The position numbers and the translations under genes were made by a program. A stretch of 64,000 bases of DNA from Elmis aenea (taxonomy: Eukaryota; Arthropoda; Insecta; Coleoptera; Elmidae): contig OX393579.1 of assembly GCA_947652605.1 (NCBI GenBank), forward strand, positions 20,047,674-20,111,673, given 5' to 3'. Positions 24,480-36,658 of the stretch are shown piece after piece. The notes under the pieces were generated by a model. It saw nothing but the letters and a program-made list of their open reading frames with translations, was not told the DNA's origin and ran no database searches. How positions within the stretch are numbered: the stretch's first letter is position 1; each line of letters starts with the position of its first letter.

Positions 24480-24689
24480 CAGAGGCGGATTAAAGTCGGG
24501 CGCAGAAGAAAATATTGGGCCCCTTAAAAGAGAGAGAGAGAGAGAGAGGGAGAGAGAAAGACCGGAAAAATAAAAATACATGTAGCTAAACCATATTTTT
24601 AAATAAATAAAGTTGGGGTCTTGCGGGGCCCTTCAGAAGTCCGGGCCCAGGGCGCGAGCCCGGTGCGCCCGCCGTTAAATCCGCCTCTG
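24480..24689. mobile_element. GC-rich hAT-like MITE
   Basis: Inverted ends CAGAGGCGGATTAAAG / TTAAATCCGCCTCTG. It holds a (GA)n tract at 24,529-24,560 and GGGCCC-rich blocks. No exact target duplication is seen. Confidence 0.65.
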
Positions 24690-24803
24690 GTTATAAGCAA
24701 AAATTAAAAACTTCGTTTTATTGGCGTTTTATCAATAGCGTAAAAGCTATTATACTCGTATTTTTGAATCATTTTTTCCATAAAATAGTTGCTATTAAAT
24801 TAA

Positions 24804-25498
24804 AGTGACCAGATGATTTTGGGTCAAACGGGGGACATTTATTATTAAAATAAAAAAGTATATACCTACAAGCAAAGTATTTTATTATCACAAAAAATGA
24901 TGACAAGTTAAAACTAACTAACTTGGCCACCAAATGACTATCAATGCGTGTGCATTTGTCTTTAAAAACAACATTTTGGTTAAGTTTAATATTAATCTTT
25001 TACATAAATACTACTAGTAGCTACAATATCAAAAACTGTATTTTTCAAAACTGTGTTTTTTTAAAGTAATTTTATATCATTTTTTAAAATTTTGTAAACT
25101 TCGTGACAAGTAACATTCAAATTAAATTTGTTTGTATTTAGAGTTTCAACTTTTAATTAAGTTTTTTTGATGTACAATATCCATCAATTAACGAAAAATC
25201 CTCTCAGTCGTAGCATTAGTACCAGGTAAAAAGAATACGCAAATTCAGCCATTCTCTTTTTATGTTACATGGCACATGATTCTGTTTAAATGTTTGGAGA
25301 TCTCTACCCACTTCATATCCGATTCTTTATTAGCATTAATCCAATCCTGTACTTTTTTTTCTGTGATATATTGTTTTAAATACGAAACCTCATCGTAAAG
25401 TGCACTTTCATTTGAATTTTAATGGGGGACGTTTATGAGTGAGGGACAATACGTTCAAATGTGGGATAATCCCCCGTAATGGGGGACGTCTGGTCACT
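24804..25498 (-). mobile_element. hAT element remnant with transposase C-terminal fossil
   Basis: Ends AGTGACCAGATG and GACGTCTGGTCACT, with GGGGGAC repeats just inside each. On the minus strand (about 25,150-25,410) there is a frameshifted trace of a hAT transposase C-terminus: ALYDEVSYLKQYITEKKVQD, then LPGTNATTERIF, the conserved dimerisation motif. Confidence 0.65.
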
Positions 25499-27171
25499 AT
25501 CTTAAATCATAGATAATTGTAACCCATTTAACCAACTCTGTATCTCTTACCGTTTACGAGATCCCCATGCGGTTCACGTTAACTGGGACACCCTGGATTA
25601 TAACCACGTTTCAAAATTCCAATGTGTATAAAAAGAAAGTTATAGTTCAAACTTAATACTGAAGTTTTTTAGTTTTTTTGTCGAAATATTTCAAGAACTG
25701 AGTGTTTTTGCATATTTTTAGTTTGTATTCTTACATACCACGATAAAATACTTTTTGGCTAATTAAACCATCCTTCTATCTTTAACGGTAGATACAAAAA
25801 ATAACATACTACTAACACCTATGTATGTTACTTTTGTTGAAAACAAGAAAGGGAACAACTTCCTTAACTTTTTCTCCTAATGACGTCAACAGGGAACTGA
25901 ATTGCAAAACCTGTTTGTGTGTATAAAATAATATCATTCAATGTAAATAAAAAATAGTTTATCCCTCCTTTCCTTACTAATATAACGCTGCCATGACCTG
26001 AAGCCTTAATCAAAAGATTAATGCACTCCTAATGGTATAGCGTTGGATCAAGTGCATAGTAATGGTTATTCGTTGGTCAATGTGTGCTATGTGTTTTACA
26101 TTAATTTCCTGTGTATGGATATATTCGCGTAGTATGAGCTTCGTAACGGTGTTGCGACATGCATGTGGTTTTTAAATGTGGTCTGAAGAACCAGCGTCAA
26201 ACATTACGTGCACTTGAATTTTTAAAATAGCTGTAGCTCTAAATATCTGCATCTGTTAGCGCTTGCCTTTAGTTTGAAAATGAACTATTTAGCGGCTCAA
26301 GCAATTCGAAAGTTAACATTCTAATTAAACTTGAAAGTATTATATCCAGTAACTGATGATTTTTATATCGAGCTAATCTGATGTTTGAAATATTTGGGGC
26401 CCGGGCAAGTGTGTGGCATCGCACAAGTCGTAAAAGTTATTTTTGCACACGCGAATCAGTTTGTTTGAAATAGCTGCGGGCTGCGGTGTTATTCATAGTT
26501 GGGTCAATATTTTTTGGCTATATTCGAATGCAACATGAAACTTTTGTTTGTTGACCAATACATTTGGTTTTATTTACCATCGGTGTCTATAATGAAGACA
26601 CAGATGCATTTCTAACATGATCACCTTTTCCCCTTTAAAAATTGCTTGTTTATGTTTTACGGACTCTCAGAATAACTTTTTCAATTAAATTTACCTTTTC
26701 TTCGTCCTAATCAATTACCAACTAACTGTTATTTATTAAATGTTGGAATGAGCTTGCGAAAATAAAAAATTGCGAGAATATTTGATTGAATAAAGATCAC
26801 TGTAAAGAACAGGAGTTAAATATTTTTTAAAAATAAATCAGGTTGTTTTCGGGGTAGACAATGAAACGCTTAAATATAAAATTAATAATATTTTTTATTT
26901 TGGATCACATGTTGTCTTAACGATCCTGTGGACGAAATAAAATGTAATGATGAACTAAACTTGTGGTAAAACACAACATTCACTTAATTACCAACTAAAG
27001 TATGCGGTGGTAGTACATAATTTGGTCTAAGTTGGCATAACACTGGAATATACTGTGGTTACAAGCGCACCACTAGATGATAACAATTTTGATACAGTTC
27101 AGTGATGAATTTGTCGAAGAGGTTATGATGAATGATAAGAAGTGATGAGAGTATTGTTGATGAGCCTTTTT

Positions 27172-29417
27172 TTAAGCAGCTTCGCCTCCTTCTTCATCGT
27201 CTGTCGCGCCAGTAAGGAGTGTGAGCAGTGCCTGGGTGTCGATTCTGCCATTGTTGTCGATTTCCATGACGTCAAAGGCATCGTCAACTTCTTTGGATGA
27301 GAATTTTTCTCCCCAGGTCATCAGTGCATGTCTGAATCTGAAAAAATCATTTTATTTTAGAGGATATAACTTTGAATTGTATACTAGTTTGGTGGCAACA
27401 TTATAATTATTTTCTTAACTGCCTTTTGAGTAAGTAAAATAGGTAGTATTTGTCCTTACCTTTCGCTGTCGATTGTGCCATTTTCATCGAAAGATTTGAA
27501 GGCAGCAACGACAACGTCGTCTTCATCAGAGCCACCAGAATCAGCCATGCGGTTGGCGAACAAGCTCAATAATTGGGTGAAGTTAATGGGACCAGGGGCT
27601 TCATTGATCATTTCATCTAATTCCTTTTCATTGGAAAGTTTACCTACAGCGTCGAAAGTCGCTCTCAAGTCACTCTTGCCGATGATACCATCTTTATCGT
27701 GATCCATGAGTGAGAAAGCCTGGAAGTAACACAATTTTTATAAATCTTCAAAACTGATAGTTTCATATGAAGCGGTAAAAAAAAAGAAGTCGATGAAATA
27801 TTCTATTTTTATGAATTTAGTTTTCGCATATCGTAAAAGAGTTTGTAATCGTACCTCTTTGAACTCAGCCACTTGATGTTGTGAGAACATAGAGAAGACA
27901 TTGGAGCCTGAGCGCTTGGCCTTCTTGGAAGAGCCCTTAGATGAGGTACGGGTTTCGGCGGCAGGAGCAGCTGCTGGTGCTGGTGCAGCTTCTTCAGCTG
28001 GTCCTTCTTCCTTCTTCTTCTTCTTAACCTTCTTCTCCTTATCCGCCTAAAAAAAAAAAAAAGAATTTAATTTATGTGCGGATTATCAATGTTTTACACG
28101 TACGAACTGGTTTTATTCAACACGTTGCAAGGAAACTTTATTTTATTGAAGTTACATAGCTAAACACGTGTATGGTGTATGAGTTAACTATTAGTGAAAA
28201 CTGAATATGATAAAAAAATAACTGTTCTTAATGTTTGTAGTCGAATGTCTATTAAGTGTCTAGCTTTACTATAACTGTAATTTTTCAGCATCCTAAATTA
28301 ATTCAATATAAAATGGTTTTAATTTCATCGATCAATTACGTTACTTGTATAAAATTTGCAGCTAACCTAATATGGGGCGAGAGCTTTGACTCATACAGAA
28401 ATAGATCGGCCCTATGTTATACAACGGTGTGTTATAACAGGATGCGCCAACTTGATTTAAATATAGAATTGAGCAAAACGTGCAATATTTGTTCACGTTG
28501 CGATTCATTTCCACCGATTGCTTATATTACAACCGTGTCCAAAACGGATGACTAAGTTATTGTGATACTCGCTTAAGGAATTTCGGTGTACAGGTTGTTC
28601 CAAAATTAATGTTGTGACCAAGAGGTTATAAATATGTAACAGGAGGTCATTTCAGTAGTAATTTGTATACTTGTTATAACTATGTCGCTGTAAACCGCTA
28701 CCGACAGAAATTTTTGACTCCTTGCTGTAATTTTTTCTGTTTTTTTAATCGTAGAAAACTAAAATTAATTTTAAATTTATAATTTTTATGCGAATCTCAT
28801 CCATTTAGGACCCGGGTTCGTTTAGCCGAAACGGGTTTTAAGTAATCCTGGCTGTTAATGGCTTTGGTTGTTATAAACTACAGCAGTATAAAATATGCTA
28901 GATTTTTAAGGCCAATGTCTAAAAAGATACCGTTATTTATTATCGAAAGAAACAAAACTATTGTGGGTTAAGACGTGCAATAAAAGTAAGATAATTAGAT
29001 AGCTGTTGTATCCTAAAGCAGAACTGCATTTGTTTTCGTAGAATACAAATTAATTTCACCGTGTTCTTTGAACGTATAACGTAGCAACTGTCAACGAATA
29101 AACTAGTACAAATAAATAATCAGAAAATTTCTAAATTTGTTGACTTATTAACTTCTACTTGTTAAAAACAACTTACGCGTTTGTTTTACTTTTGTGTTAG
29201 GCATTTGTTTCCACAAAAGATTTTTGCGTTTGTTAAAATTTTGATCCTATTAAAATTTAATAGTGTATTCCAGTCGGAAAAGCACGTCATAATTTGCTTC
29301 ATGACAATACACACCACTCACTACTACTTGCACTATCAACTCTTGCAATTGTTTCGTATTGATTTGCACCAGTCGTATGCACAGTCTTTTCGTAATATTT
29401 GTTCACTAACTTACCAT
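27172..29417 (-). CDS. Mlc2: Myosin regulatory light chain 2, muscle type
   Basis: This is an EF-hand light chain that binds the myosin heavy-chain neck in muscle thick filaments and tunes contraction through Ca/Mg binding and phosphorylation. Exons 5'->3' are 29417-29415 (ATG only), 28046-27855, 27719-27460 and 27337-27172. Together they make 621 nt, 206 residues plus stop. The N-terminus is a Lys-rich, Ala/Pro-rich extension (residues 2-45) like that of insect flight-muscle RLC. The MLCK-type site follows (RSGSNVFSMF, Ser49). EF-hand 1 has the loop DHDKDGIIGKSD starting at residue 71. Then come PGPINFTQLL and FRHALMTWGEKF, with an acidic tail EEGGEAA. The ATG sits directly against its donor (AAAATG|GTAAGT) and the next exon begins GCG GAT. 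A TATA box lies upstream. The length and every segment match insect Mlc2. Confidence 0.95.
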
Positions 29418-29530
29418 TTTGTTGTCGATGTAAAGGCCCCACTAAGAAACACCCGCGACTGGCAGATACGACGACGCTAAACGTCTTAAATAACCTCGGC
29501 GTCGGTGCCTTACCTAACCCTACCACAGGC

Positions 29531-29539
29531 CTTATATAG
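29531..29539 (-). promoter_or_regulatory. TATA box of Mlc2
   Basis: The minus strand reads CTATATAAG, about 115 nt upstream of the ATG. A start site ~30 nt downstream (near 29,505) would give a 5' UTR of about 90 nt ending at the ATG-only exon. Strong TATA boxes are usual for sarcomere genes. No cap-site data are available here. Confidence 0.6.
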
Positions 29540-29559
29540 AGGCTGCTTATAATAGATTT

Positions 29560-32206
29560 TCGCTGTCTTGAACTAATGAAACACTATAGTGGAACTCAGA
29601 CTTACCTAAATTCTTTGTTGAAATTTTGGGCTACGATTGGGGGTGACTAAGGCGCGCTGAAAATGTGGCAAAATAGGTCAGGTGCAGGTAAAAGCGGCGT
29701 TAGGAAAATTGATTATCAAGAATTTCCTATGGTTAATTTTAGATATTGATTACGGGTACAGATATGTTTCATCTATTTCGTTTATTAGTTTTTGCAAATT
29801 ATATAATTCGATCACATTTTTTATTCTTTGAAACGTGAATTAATATAGATAATTAAAATATTAGGACACTAAAATTTGTAAACATTTTTGTGTTTCAAAA
29901 AACCAAGTTCCGGGTTGTGAATGAGATGCAAATCATTTGTATAGAATTATATTGATTGGGTAACGATTAATATCTGTACATTTTTAGTAGGTGCATATCA
30001 ATAATTATTGTGTTACGATAATTATCCGATGTTTGAATACTGTTAAAATAAATAGTATTATTTAGGTCAATTCGACAATTTTGGGTGTAGCGTCTTTGAA
30101 AATACGAGCTCGTATGCTATAATTGTGTGTTCGCATTAAATTATTTTCAATTTTTTGTTGCGTCGATACTGTTACCATTCGCAGCATGAGAAAATATCGT
30201 CATCGGGAAACAATTGAATTTCATTATTACAAATGATTTACATTTTCGCGAAGACGTACAGGGTGGGCAAATTTCGATGTTTTCATAGAAAATCTCGGTA
30301 ACTATAACAGTTATGGAAAAACGGACTTTCGTTCCTCGATCTCTGTTTTCGAGAAAAAGTTAATGGTGAAAACTAAAATTGGTTATCGTCATTTGTTTTC
30401 GAGTTATCGCCGATAACTCGATTTTTCGACTTTTCGTTTTATGACCATATTTCACTTGTTTATGAAAATAAAGAAAAATAATTTTGACGTTCTACTTTTT
30501 TGAGGAGAATGCAGTGACGTAGACAATTTTTCAAAAAAAATCGAAATTCGAGTTGTGACATAAAGTTGTATTTTTTTAAATCGAACCCATAGTTGGCTGT
30601 GGCATCAAGAGAAAGATGATTTTTTTCCCATTCCAATAATATATATCATGTGGGGTCGATTTATTAATTTTCCTTACAATATAGCAAACATTAGGTAATT
30701 TTTCATCTTTTATTTTGTTTTTAGTAGTAGGCTTATGTCGTTAAGAATATATCTGGTAGAACAAACTATCATTCTGTTCTTTTAATGATAGTTTGACATA
30801 AATAATCACGTTTAATTGTTGATTATTCTTATTTTTGTTGCTCAAAAACACGAAATGGCTTACGAATATTACGAAAAGTATAATATGTTAGAATGTTTTA
30901 TTTAAAGTAATAATAATTCTGAATCTGCAACATATTTTGTTGAAATTATTTATCTATACCCCAGATGTCCCAGATTACATTTCCAGCATGGGGATTTCGC
31001 TTTTTATAGGAGATACAGGTTTGTTTAAATTAGATGAATTATTAATTAGTATGAGAGGAGCCACAATAAATTTTTAAAAGTACAACATTCCTCGTACTTC
31101 AGATGTTATAGCAAAAAAATATGAAAACGTCGACTTCTTTTTTCTCTCATAACTTTTTTGTCATCATAAAATCAATTTTATTTGTATCTTCTGAAGGTAC
31201 TTTTTTATGTTGAATTTAACTGTTGTTTTGGATTTTTTTATCACTTTTAATTTTTCAGATATTACCTACCCTCGACTTCATTTTTTTGATGGGGCGTCAA
31301 GTTGGCTTTGGAATATTACGATGTGCTTTCCCCCCCCTTTTTTTAACGATATATCATATGTTATATCTATATTTATAAATAACTCAGGAACTCAAAGAAA
31401 TCCGTATTTTACCGATATTATTCTAAGTTAGCCATGAAACGTATTAAGCAGGAAAGTTGACTTTGGAATAGTGAAATAATTATGGTATTAAATAAATAAC
31501 TCGGAAAATCAAGAAAAACCGCATATTATCAATATAATTCTAAGTTAGCTATGAAACATGATAACTAACTTACATTAGAATAATATTGGTAAAATATGTT
31601 TTATTTTTATTTTCCGGGTTATTTTTTTTTAAAGATATGACAAGTGATACATCATTAGAAAGAGGAGAAAAAGCACATTCAGTATGGCTAACTTATTTAC
31701 ACAGTGCGATTGGCCAATCGAAGAGAATAATGTAGTAACAAAAATCGCCGAGATACGATAGTAAATTATAAAGTTATCAAGTTTTATGCATCAAAAAAAT
31801 TATAGAACCTCTATTTTTCAAATTTCATAAAATAAAAATACATTTTTCCTTATTTTGGCAACATTGCACCACTTTGAGCATCTGAAATTTGGATTCAGAG
31901 GATGATTCTGCTATGGGAACCCTCAGTTTAAGATGCATAAATGTTAAGTTGCATGAAATACCAGACATTTTGGTGAAGCTTTTGGGCACATAAAACCTTT
32001 GATGAACGTCAGAATACATTCCGTCGGCGAATAACATGGCCCGCGTCGCAAAAATTAAAACAAAAGAGGCCGTGAGCTAAAAAAAAGGGTCTTCACTGAA
32101 AACGGCCCTCGTTACTCACACATCTAATTTACTGGCCCGTAGTAACGTTTGAGTTTGCGACCCTTGGGTTAACGGTTATACGGTGACGTTAAAACAAATG
32201 ACAAAT
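29560..32206. other. Mlc2 upstream region without recognised genes
   Basis: Should hold Mlc2 upstream control DNA: CTAAAATTAA, a weak MEF2-like match, lies near 29,740 on the minus strand. A transposon 5' fragment lies at 30,257-30,960. From 31,000 to 32,200 there are AT-rich repeats, including two similar blocks near 31,425 and 31,545 (AAGTTAGCYATGAAAC). Confidence 0.4.
30257..30960 (+). mobile_element. 5' end of a mariner/IS630-like transposon
   Basis: Starts TACAGGGTGGGCAAATTTCG, similar to the 4.3-kb element's terminus. After ~600 bp it reaches ATG at 30855 with MAYEYYEKYNMLECFI and a stop, then traces of SNNNSESATYFVE. No inverted second arm was found nearby, so this looks like a truncated copy rather than a foldback. 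Confidence 0.55.
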
Positions 32207-33951
32207 CGTCGGTCCATTGCCAAAACCACGAATGTGCAAATTTACAGTTTTTAGAAAAATGAGTTTTAAGTATTTGCAGTTGTACCAAAAATTAAGTTTT
32301 TACTTTATAAAACTAGTTTCTATATAAAATTTAATTATTACTAAATCCCTAAATTGTGCCACTAATAAAGTTTAAAAATTTTGTTTAAAAATTTAAAAAA
32401 CGCACATTCGTGGTTTTTTCATTGCAAATTTTTGGGAAAAAGTCTTTTCGCGAAAATAATAAATATAATAATTATAAACAAAAATAGTTTTAATAAACAC
32501 ATCGTCATTACCTTCTACAAAATTGTCTTTTAAAACAACCTTCTAATAAACAAAAATATATTATTCTTATTAATTAAAACAGTAATGTCATTAAAAAAAA
32601 AACTATAAATAAAACGGTAACGTCTAAATGCTTATTCATTGTCGGTATCAGTGTCTTCCTCAATATCCGGTTCTGGTAAACTGTCTCTTACATTATAATT
32701 CTTTTTTTAAGATAGGTAAAAATTTTGATACGCTTTTAGAATTGTTAAATCTTTGCACATTTTCTCTAAATCCTTCCACTTTGCCTCGCTAATAGGTGGT
32801 GAATTTTCATAGGCTATATTTAAACAAGTTTGTTTGGGACGTCCTCGGCCTTTTATGATTTTGTAACAGTCTATGTCATTAAACTCCTCTGCATAATCTG
32901 TCTTGAAAAACACTTTCGTTGGATGCTCTATGACGTAGCGTAGACAGCAAATTCTTCTCCAGGAAGGGTTATTAAAATTAAAAAAAGCTTTTGAATAAGC
33001 TTTAAAGTCGAAAAAATCATCAAACATCATGTTTTTAACAATAAAAGACCGCGGTGTTATACGTGCATCCCGAACAACTTGTGTCCAACCCTCAGGTGTA
33101 TAAATTGGTACATACTTGGCTTTTTTTTCTATTTTGGAGTGAATAGAGTCGCACTCCATTTCAGTATGTCCAGTCTCAAAAAATCAATGATCAATTGTTT
33201 TTAACGATGGATGATTCGTAAGAAGTTTGGCACTCATAGCTGCGAATATAGAATTTTTTTGTTGGCCACCACATCCGTCAGACATCATACGAACAGCAAC
33301 AATTTCAGTGTGGGACATAATAAAATCGTATACACAAGAAGCAATCTCATTTGCTCCTCTTTTGCCCTGTGTCTCATCCCAAAGATAGCACCTCACATCC
33401 TGATTTCCTAAATTATAAATTGTGAGGTTGTACACTGCAAGCTTTCGTAAGTAAAAAATTTGTCCCGCGGGTCCCTTTGGTGTAGTAAGTACTGACTGCA
33501 GATCAAAATTAAAACATAACACTTTAGAATTTTCCTTTGTCATAGCCTGGTCCTCGTCAGGAGCCTTTCTAGCAGCATCCTTTTTGTCCAGATGTTTTTT
33601 GTACGGAGTTATAACAATGAGTATATTGGAAAACTGTTATTGTTAAAAAAATAATACAGATATTTCGACGAGTTAAAACAACGAATGTTGCACATTCACT
33701 ATTTTGGAGTTGTAAAACTTATTAGGTTGCAATGCCAAAAACACGAATATGGTACGTTCGTTGTTTTGGCATGGAAACAAAACTGAAATCCGCACATTCA
33801 TGAAACAATCATCAAGTCGTGGTGGGGTTATAACTTTACCAGCACATTCGAGCTTTTGGCAGTGAAAATAATCAACACCAACGGTGTTGCTAGTGTACAT
33901 AGGCGAAAAACGGCAATTTTGCACATTCGCGGTTTTGGCATTGGACCGACG
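32207..33951 (-). mobile_element. Decayed DNA transposon, unclassified, with ~34-bp inverted repeats
   Basis: Ends CGTCGGTCCATTGCCAAAAC and, inverted, CGTCGGTCCAATGCCAAAAC, continuing to a ~34-bp match with two or three differences. AAAT is present on both sides (32203-32206, 33952-33955). The end motif GCACATTCGTGGTTTTGGCA recurs in variant form at about 32,400, 33,690, 33,745, 33,790 and 33,840. It contains one long broken frame (32,707-33,610). Confidence 0.75.
32707..33615 (-). pseudogene. Transposon protein, unclassified family, one nonsense codon
   Basis: One reading frame of ~300 codons, split only by a TGA near 33,181 (between TIDH and FFETGHTEMECDSIHSK). Upstream it reads YKKHLDKKDAARKAPDEDQA. 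Motifs: VRMMSDGCGGQQKNSIFAAM, CYLWDETQGKRGANEIASC, FETGHTEMECDSIHS. The D.CGGQ.KN block followed by H.EMECDS suggests an RNase-H-like/DDE-type core, but I cannot place it in a named superfamily. Nothing suggests host use. Confidence 0.65.
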
Positions 33952-33955
33952 AAAT

Positions 33956-36658
33956 GTAATGCGAAATAAAAATAATCATTGATCAATAATCATTAGAGAG
34001 CCTTAGAACATCCAATCTGGATTACAAACGATATAATAATTTTATTTCCATTTTTATTACAATTGGTGTAATAATTATATTTTCTTAAACGTTTATCTAA
34101 TGCAAGAAATTATGACTTACAAAAAACATTTAGATATAACCCTGACCATCACTTTTGTATTTTTATTACATCTATTGTTTATCTTGTTGATATCCACGTT
34201 TCACATAAAATGAATACTACCATAATTTATAATTAATAAAACCAATAACAGTCGTGAAACATATCAATTTTAAAATTTTGTTTTTATAGCCATGTTGATT
34301 ATCCACACCCACAGTTTGTTAAATCTGTATTCAGAATTTTAACTTAGCTTTTTATGTAAAAGTTTATTATGGCGCCCATAAGAAATAACAAAATTTGTGA
34401 AGGTCCAAAAGTAGGAGAGCCATGGTAATTTAATTTTTAGATTTAAATTTATCAACAAATTTCGTAACTTTGTCACAACTGATCTGACTTGCTTTTAAGA
34501 TAAGCGAGATCCTCATGTTTAACTTTGTATTTGGGACACCCTGTAGGTATGTGTATAGATTTTTAAAGATAGAATTCATTAATTTACCCAAACATTTATA
34601 ATTTTGTTTTGGTAATAAAACATTTGTTTAAAATAGAATTAATTTTTTTAAATGTTATATGTATGTATCTCGATTCATATTGTAATATGAAAAAAGTTGT
34701 AGTTTTTTAATTTTTGTTTGTATCGATTTTGTAAAACTACTGTGAAGTGTGGATATTATGATAATTATTAAAATATTTCTGTTTCTAATTTACAAATTAT
34801 TTCTGTTTTTTTAATAAATACTGTCATTGACCAAATGTTGAAGGTAGTCGTATTTTTGTATAAAATGATTCATCTTGTCGTACGGGCATCGACTGTAAAA
34901 ACATTTTTTTATACACATGTAGGTACGGCAAAAATCATTAAATGATAAATTTGCCAAATTTTGGTAGTCATTTGTTTTAAAACAAACAAGCGTAAAAAAT
35001 ATGAGTCATACAAATCATTGCCAAATGTTTAATAAAAATAGCTCATGAATTGAAAATTTGTTTTTGAGTGACACGTTTTGGCATGATTATTTGTCAAAAG
35101 GCGCTAGATGCATATTTGCTGTAGCAAAAACTTACGTAGGATAAACTACAATAAGATAATTATTTGGTCTTTCCTGATTTATTTTTATCTTATTGGAAAA
35201 CCGCCAGATTTAATGATACGAGTTTTTTAAGATATTTTTAAACGATAACTGGAATTTGTGGGTCAAAGTAATTGGCAAATTACTTAGTTACGCTCATATT
35301 TTACGAAAATATGAGCAATAAGTTAAACGAATTACGTACTATTTAACAATATTTATTTGTGTACGTAGGTATGTAAAAGAACAAAATGTTAGACAAGGTT
35401 TGTTACATACGAAGAACGACGTTTTTACATTAAGTTAACGCACTTTAGATTTGTGTTAACTGTATAAAATTTTGAATTATTAGAATTTTTTAGTAAAAAA
35501 GCGATTTTACAGGTTTTTTATTTGCAATTTGAAATGAAATAATTTTAGATTAATGTGATAGTCACCCTACATTCGTAGTAAAAAATCGTTGCATATGCTT
35601 GAAGCAATTATTATAGGTTACAGTTACAAGTATTGTTTTATGGGCCATATAGGACTTTTTATAGATCATAATGATGGAACTGTAGAAACAAGTATTAGTC
35701 AGTGTGACAAAACTGGAAACTCATTTCTTAATGTCACTGAAATTGTGCTAATATAAAATTTAAATGAAATTGAGCTCTCAAAGTGTTTTAATTTTAAAGT
35801 CTTTAATCATTGTGCTCTCTGTTCTATGTTTTAATTAATTTTGAACTAGTTTTTTGACATACAATTTTTTCTGCATAAAATATCTTATTATTTAAAGTAT
35901 TATCAAAACCGAAAAAACTTTTAATTAAAAAAAAAAACGTTACATCGCAAAGAATTTTCATTGAAGTGAGAATTATTTAACCCTTTGCGGTCCTATGTCG
36001 ACAATATAGACTGACAGTTTCAGGCCCAAGTCGATTCATCTGTTGAGCTAATTTGTTAGTAGGAAATTACTTGTATTTTTCGTAAATTTCGATAGATAGT
36101 AGTCATTTACCATATTCTATTAGCTTGTTTTATAACGCACTTTATATCAGCTACTCAAATTTAGAGTTATGGCAAGGCACGGTTGGACCTAATTAAAAAA
36201 CGCGAAAAAAAATGGACTGTCAAGGGTGCTTTGTTATTATTTATATCGTAAGTTAGTTTGATTGCCGATTGGTGTTAATTTTGGACTAAGCGCTGTTGTA
36301 GATGGTTGTTCTATCATAACACTATTTTTAATAAAAAAACTGTTTTTTGAAAGAAATTATGAGTTAATATATATTTTTTTAAAGCAAACGATTTGTTAAG
36401 AGTATTTACATCTATATGATAAAATTTGATCGACTGTAGTCATTTTTATTTGTAACATTAAAATTTACAGGAAGACTTGCTTATACCCTATATTCCCACA
36501 AATTTTACACCAAACAAAACAAGTGACTAAATATCTATTTAAGTAACTCAAAAAAATAGTATAAAATAATATACAGGTTTGTACTAAAACACTTTTTTGG
36601 AATTTAACAAACTAAAATATGAATTCAATATCACTGGAACTGTGTGAGATCCGCTTTA
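33956..36658. other. Gene-free region before PLPBP
   Basis: AT-rich. An unpaired element end is at 34,500-34,545 (GCGAGATCCTCATG...ACACCCTGTA; 13.3/41.6-kb family). A possible unpaired piggyBac-like end is at ~35,979 (TTAACCCTTTGCGG). Nothing else was recognised. Confidence 0.4.

Larger units (their letters stand above)
23739..27171. other. Rsod-Mlc2 intergenic region
   Basis: No gene seen. It holds a GC-rich hAT-like element (24480-24689), a hAT remnant (24804-25498), and an unpaired element end at ~25,535-25,600 (CCGTTTACGAGATCCCCAT...GACACCCTG) related to the 22.6-kb palindrome. The rest is AT-rich and unassigned; 26,893-26,898 is a possible Mlc2 poly(A) signal. Confidence 0.5.

Noticed and set aside
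28256..28555. 99-codon plus-strand ORF in the Mlc2 first intron
   Set aside because: No family, no promoter or splice evidence; probably chance.
29299..29526. 75-codon minus-strand ORF over Mlc2 exon 1
   Set aside because: It covers the TATA-proximal leader, the ATG-only exon and the start of the intron; the reading frame does not continue into Mlc2.
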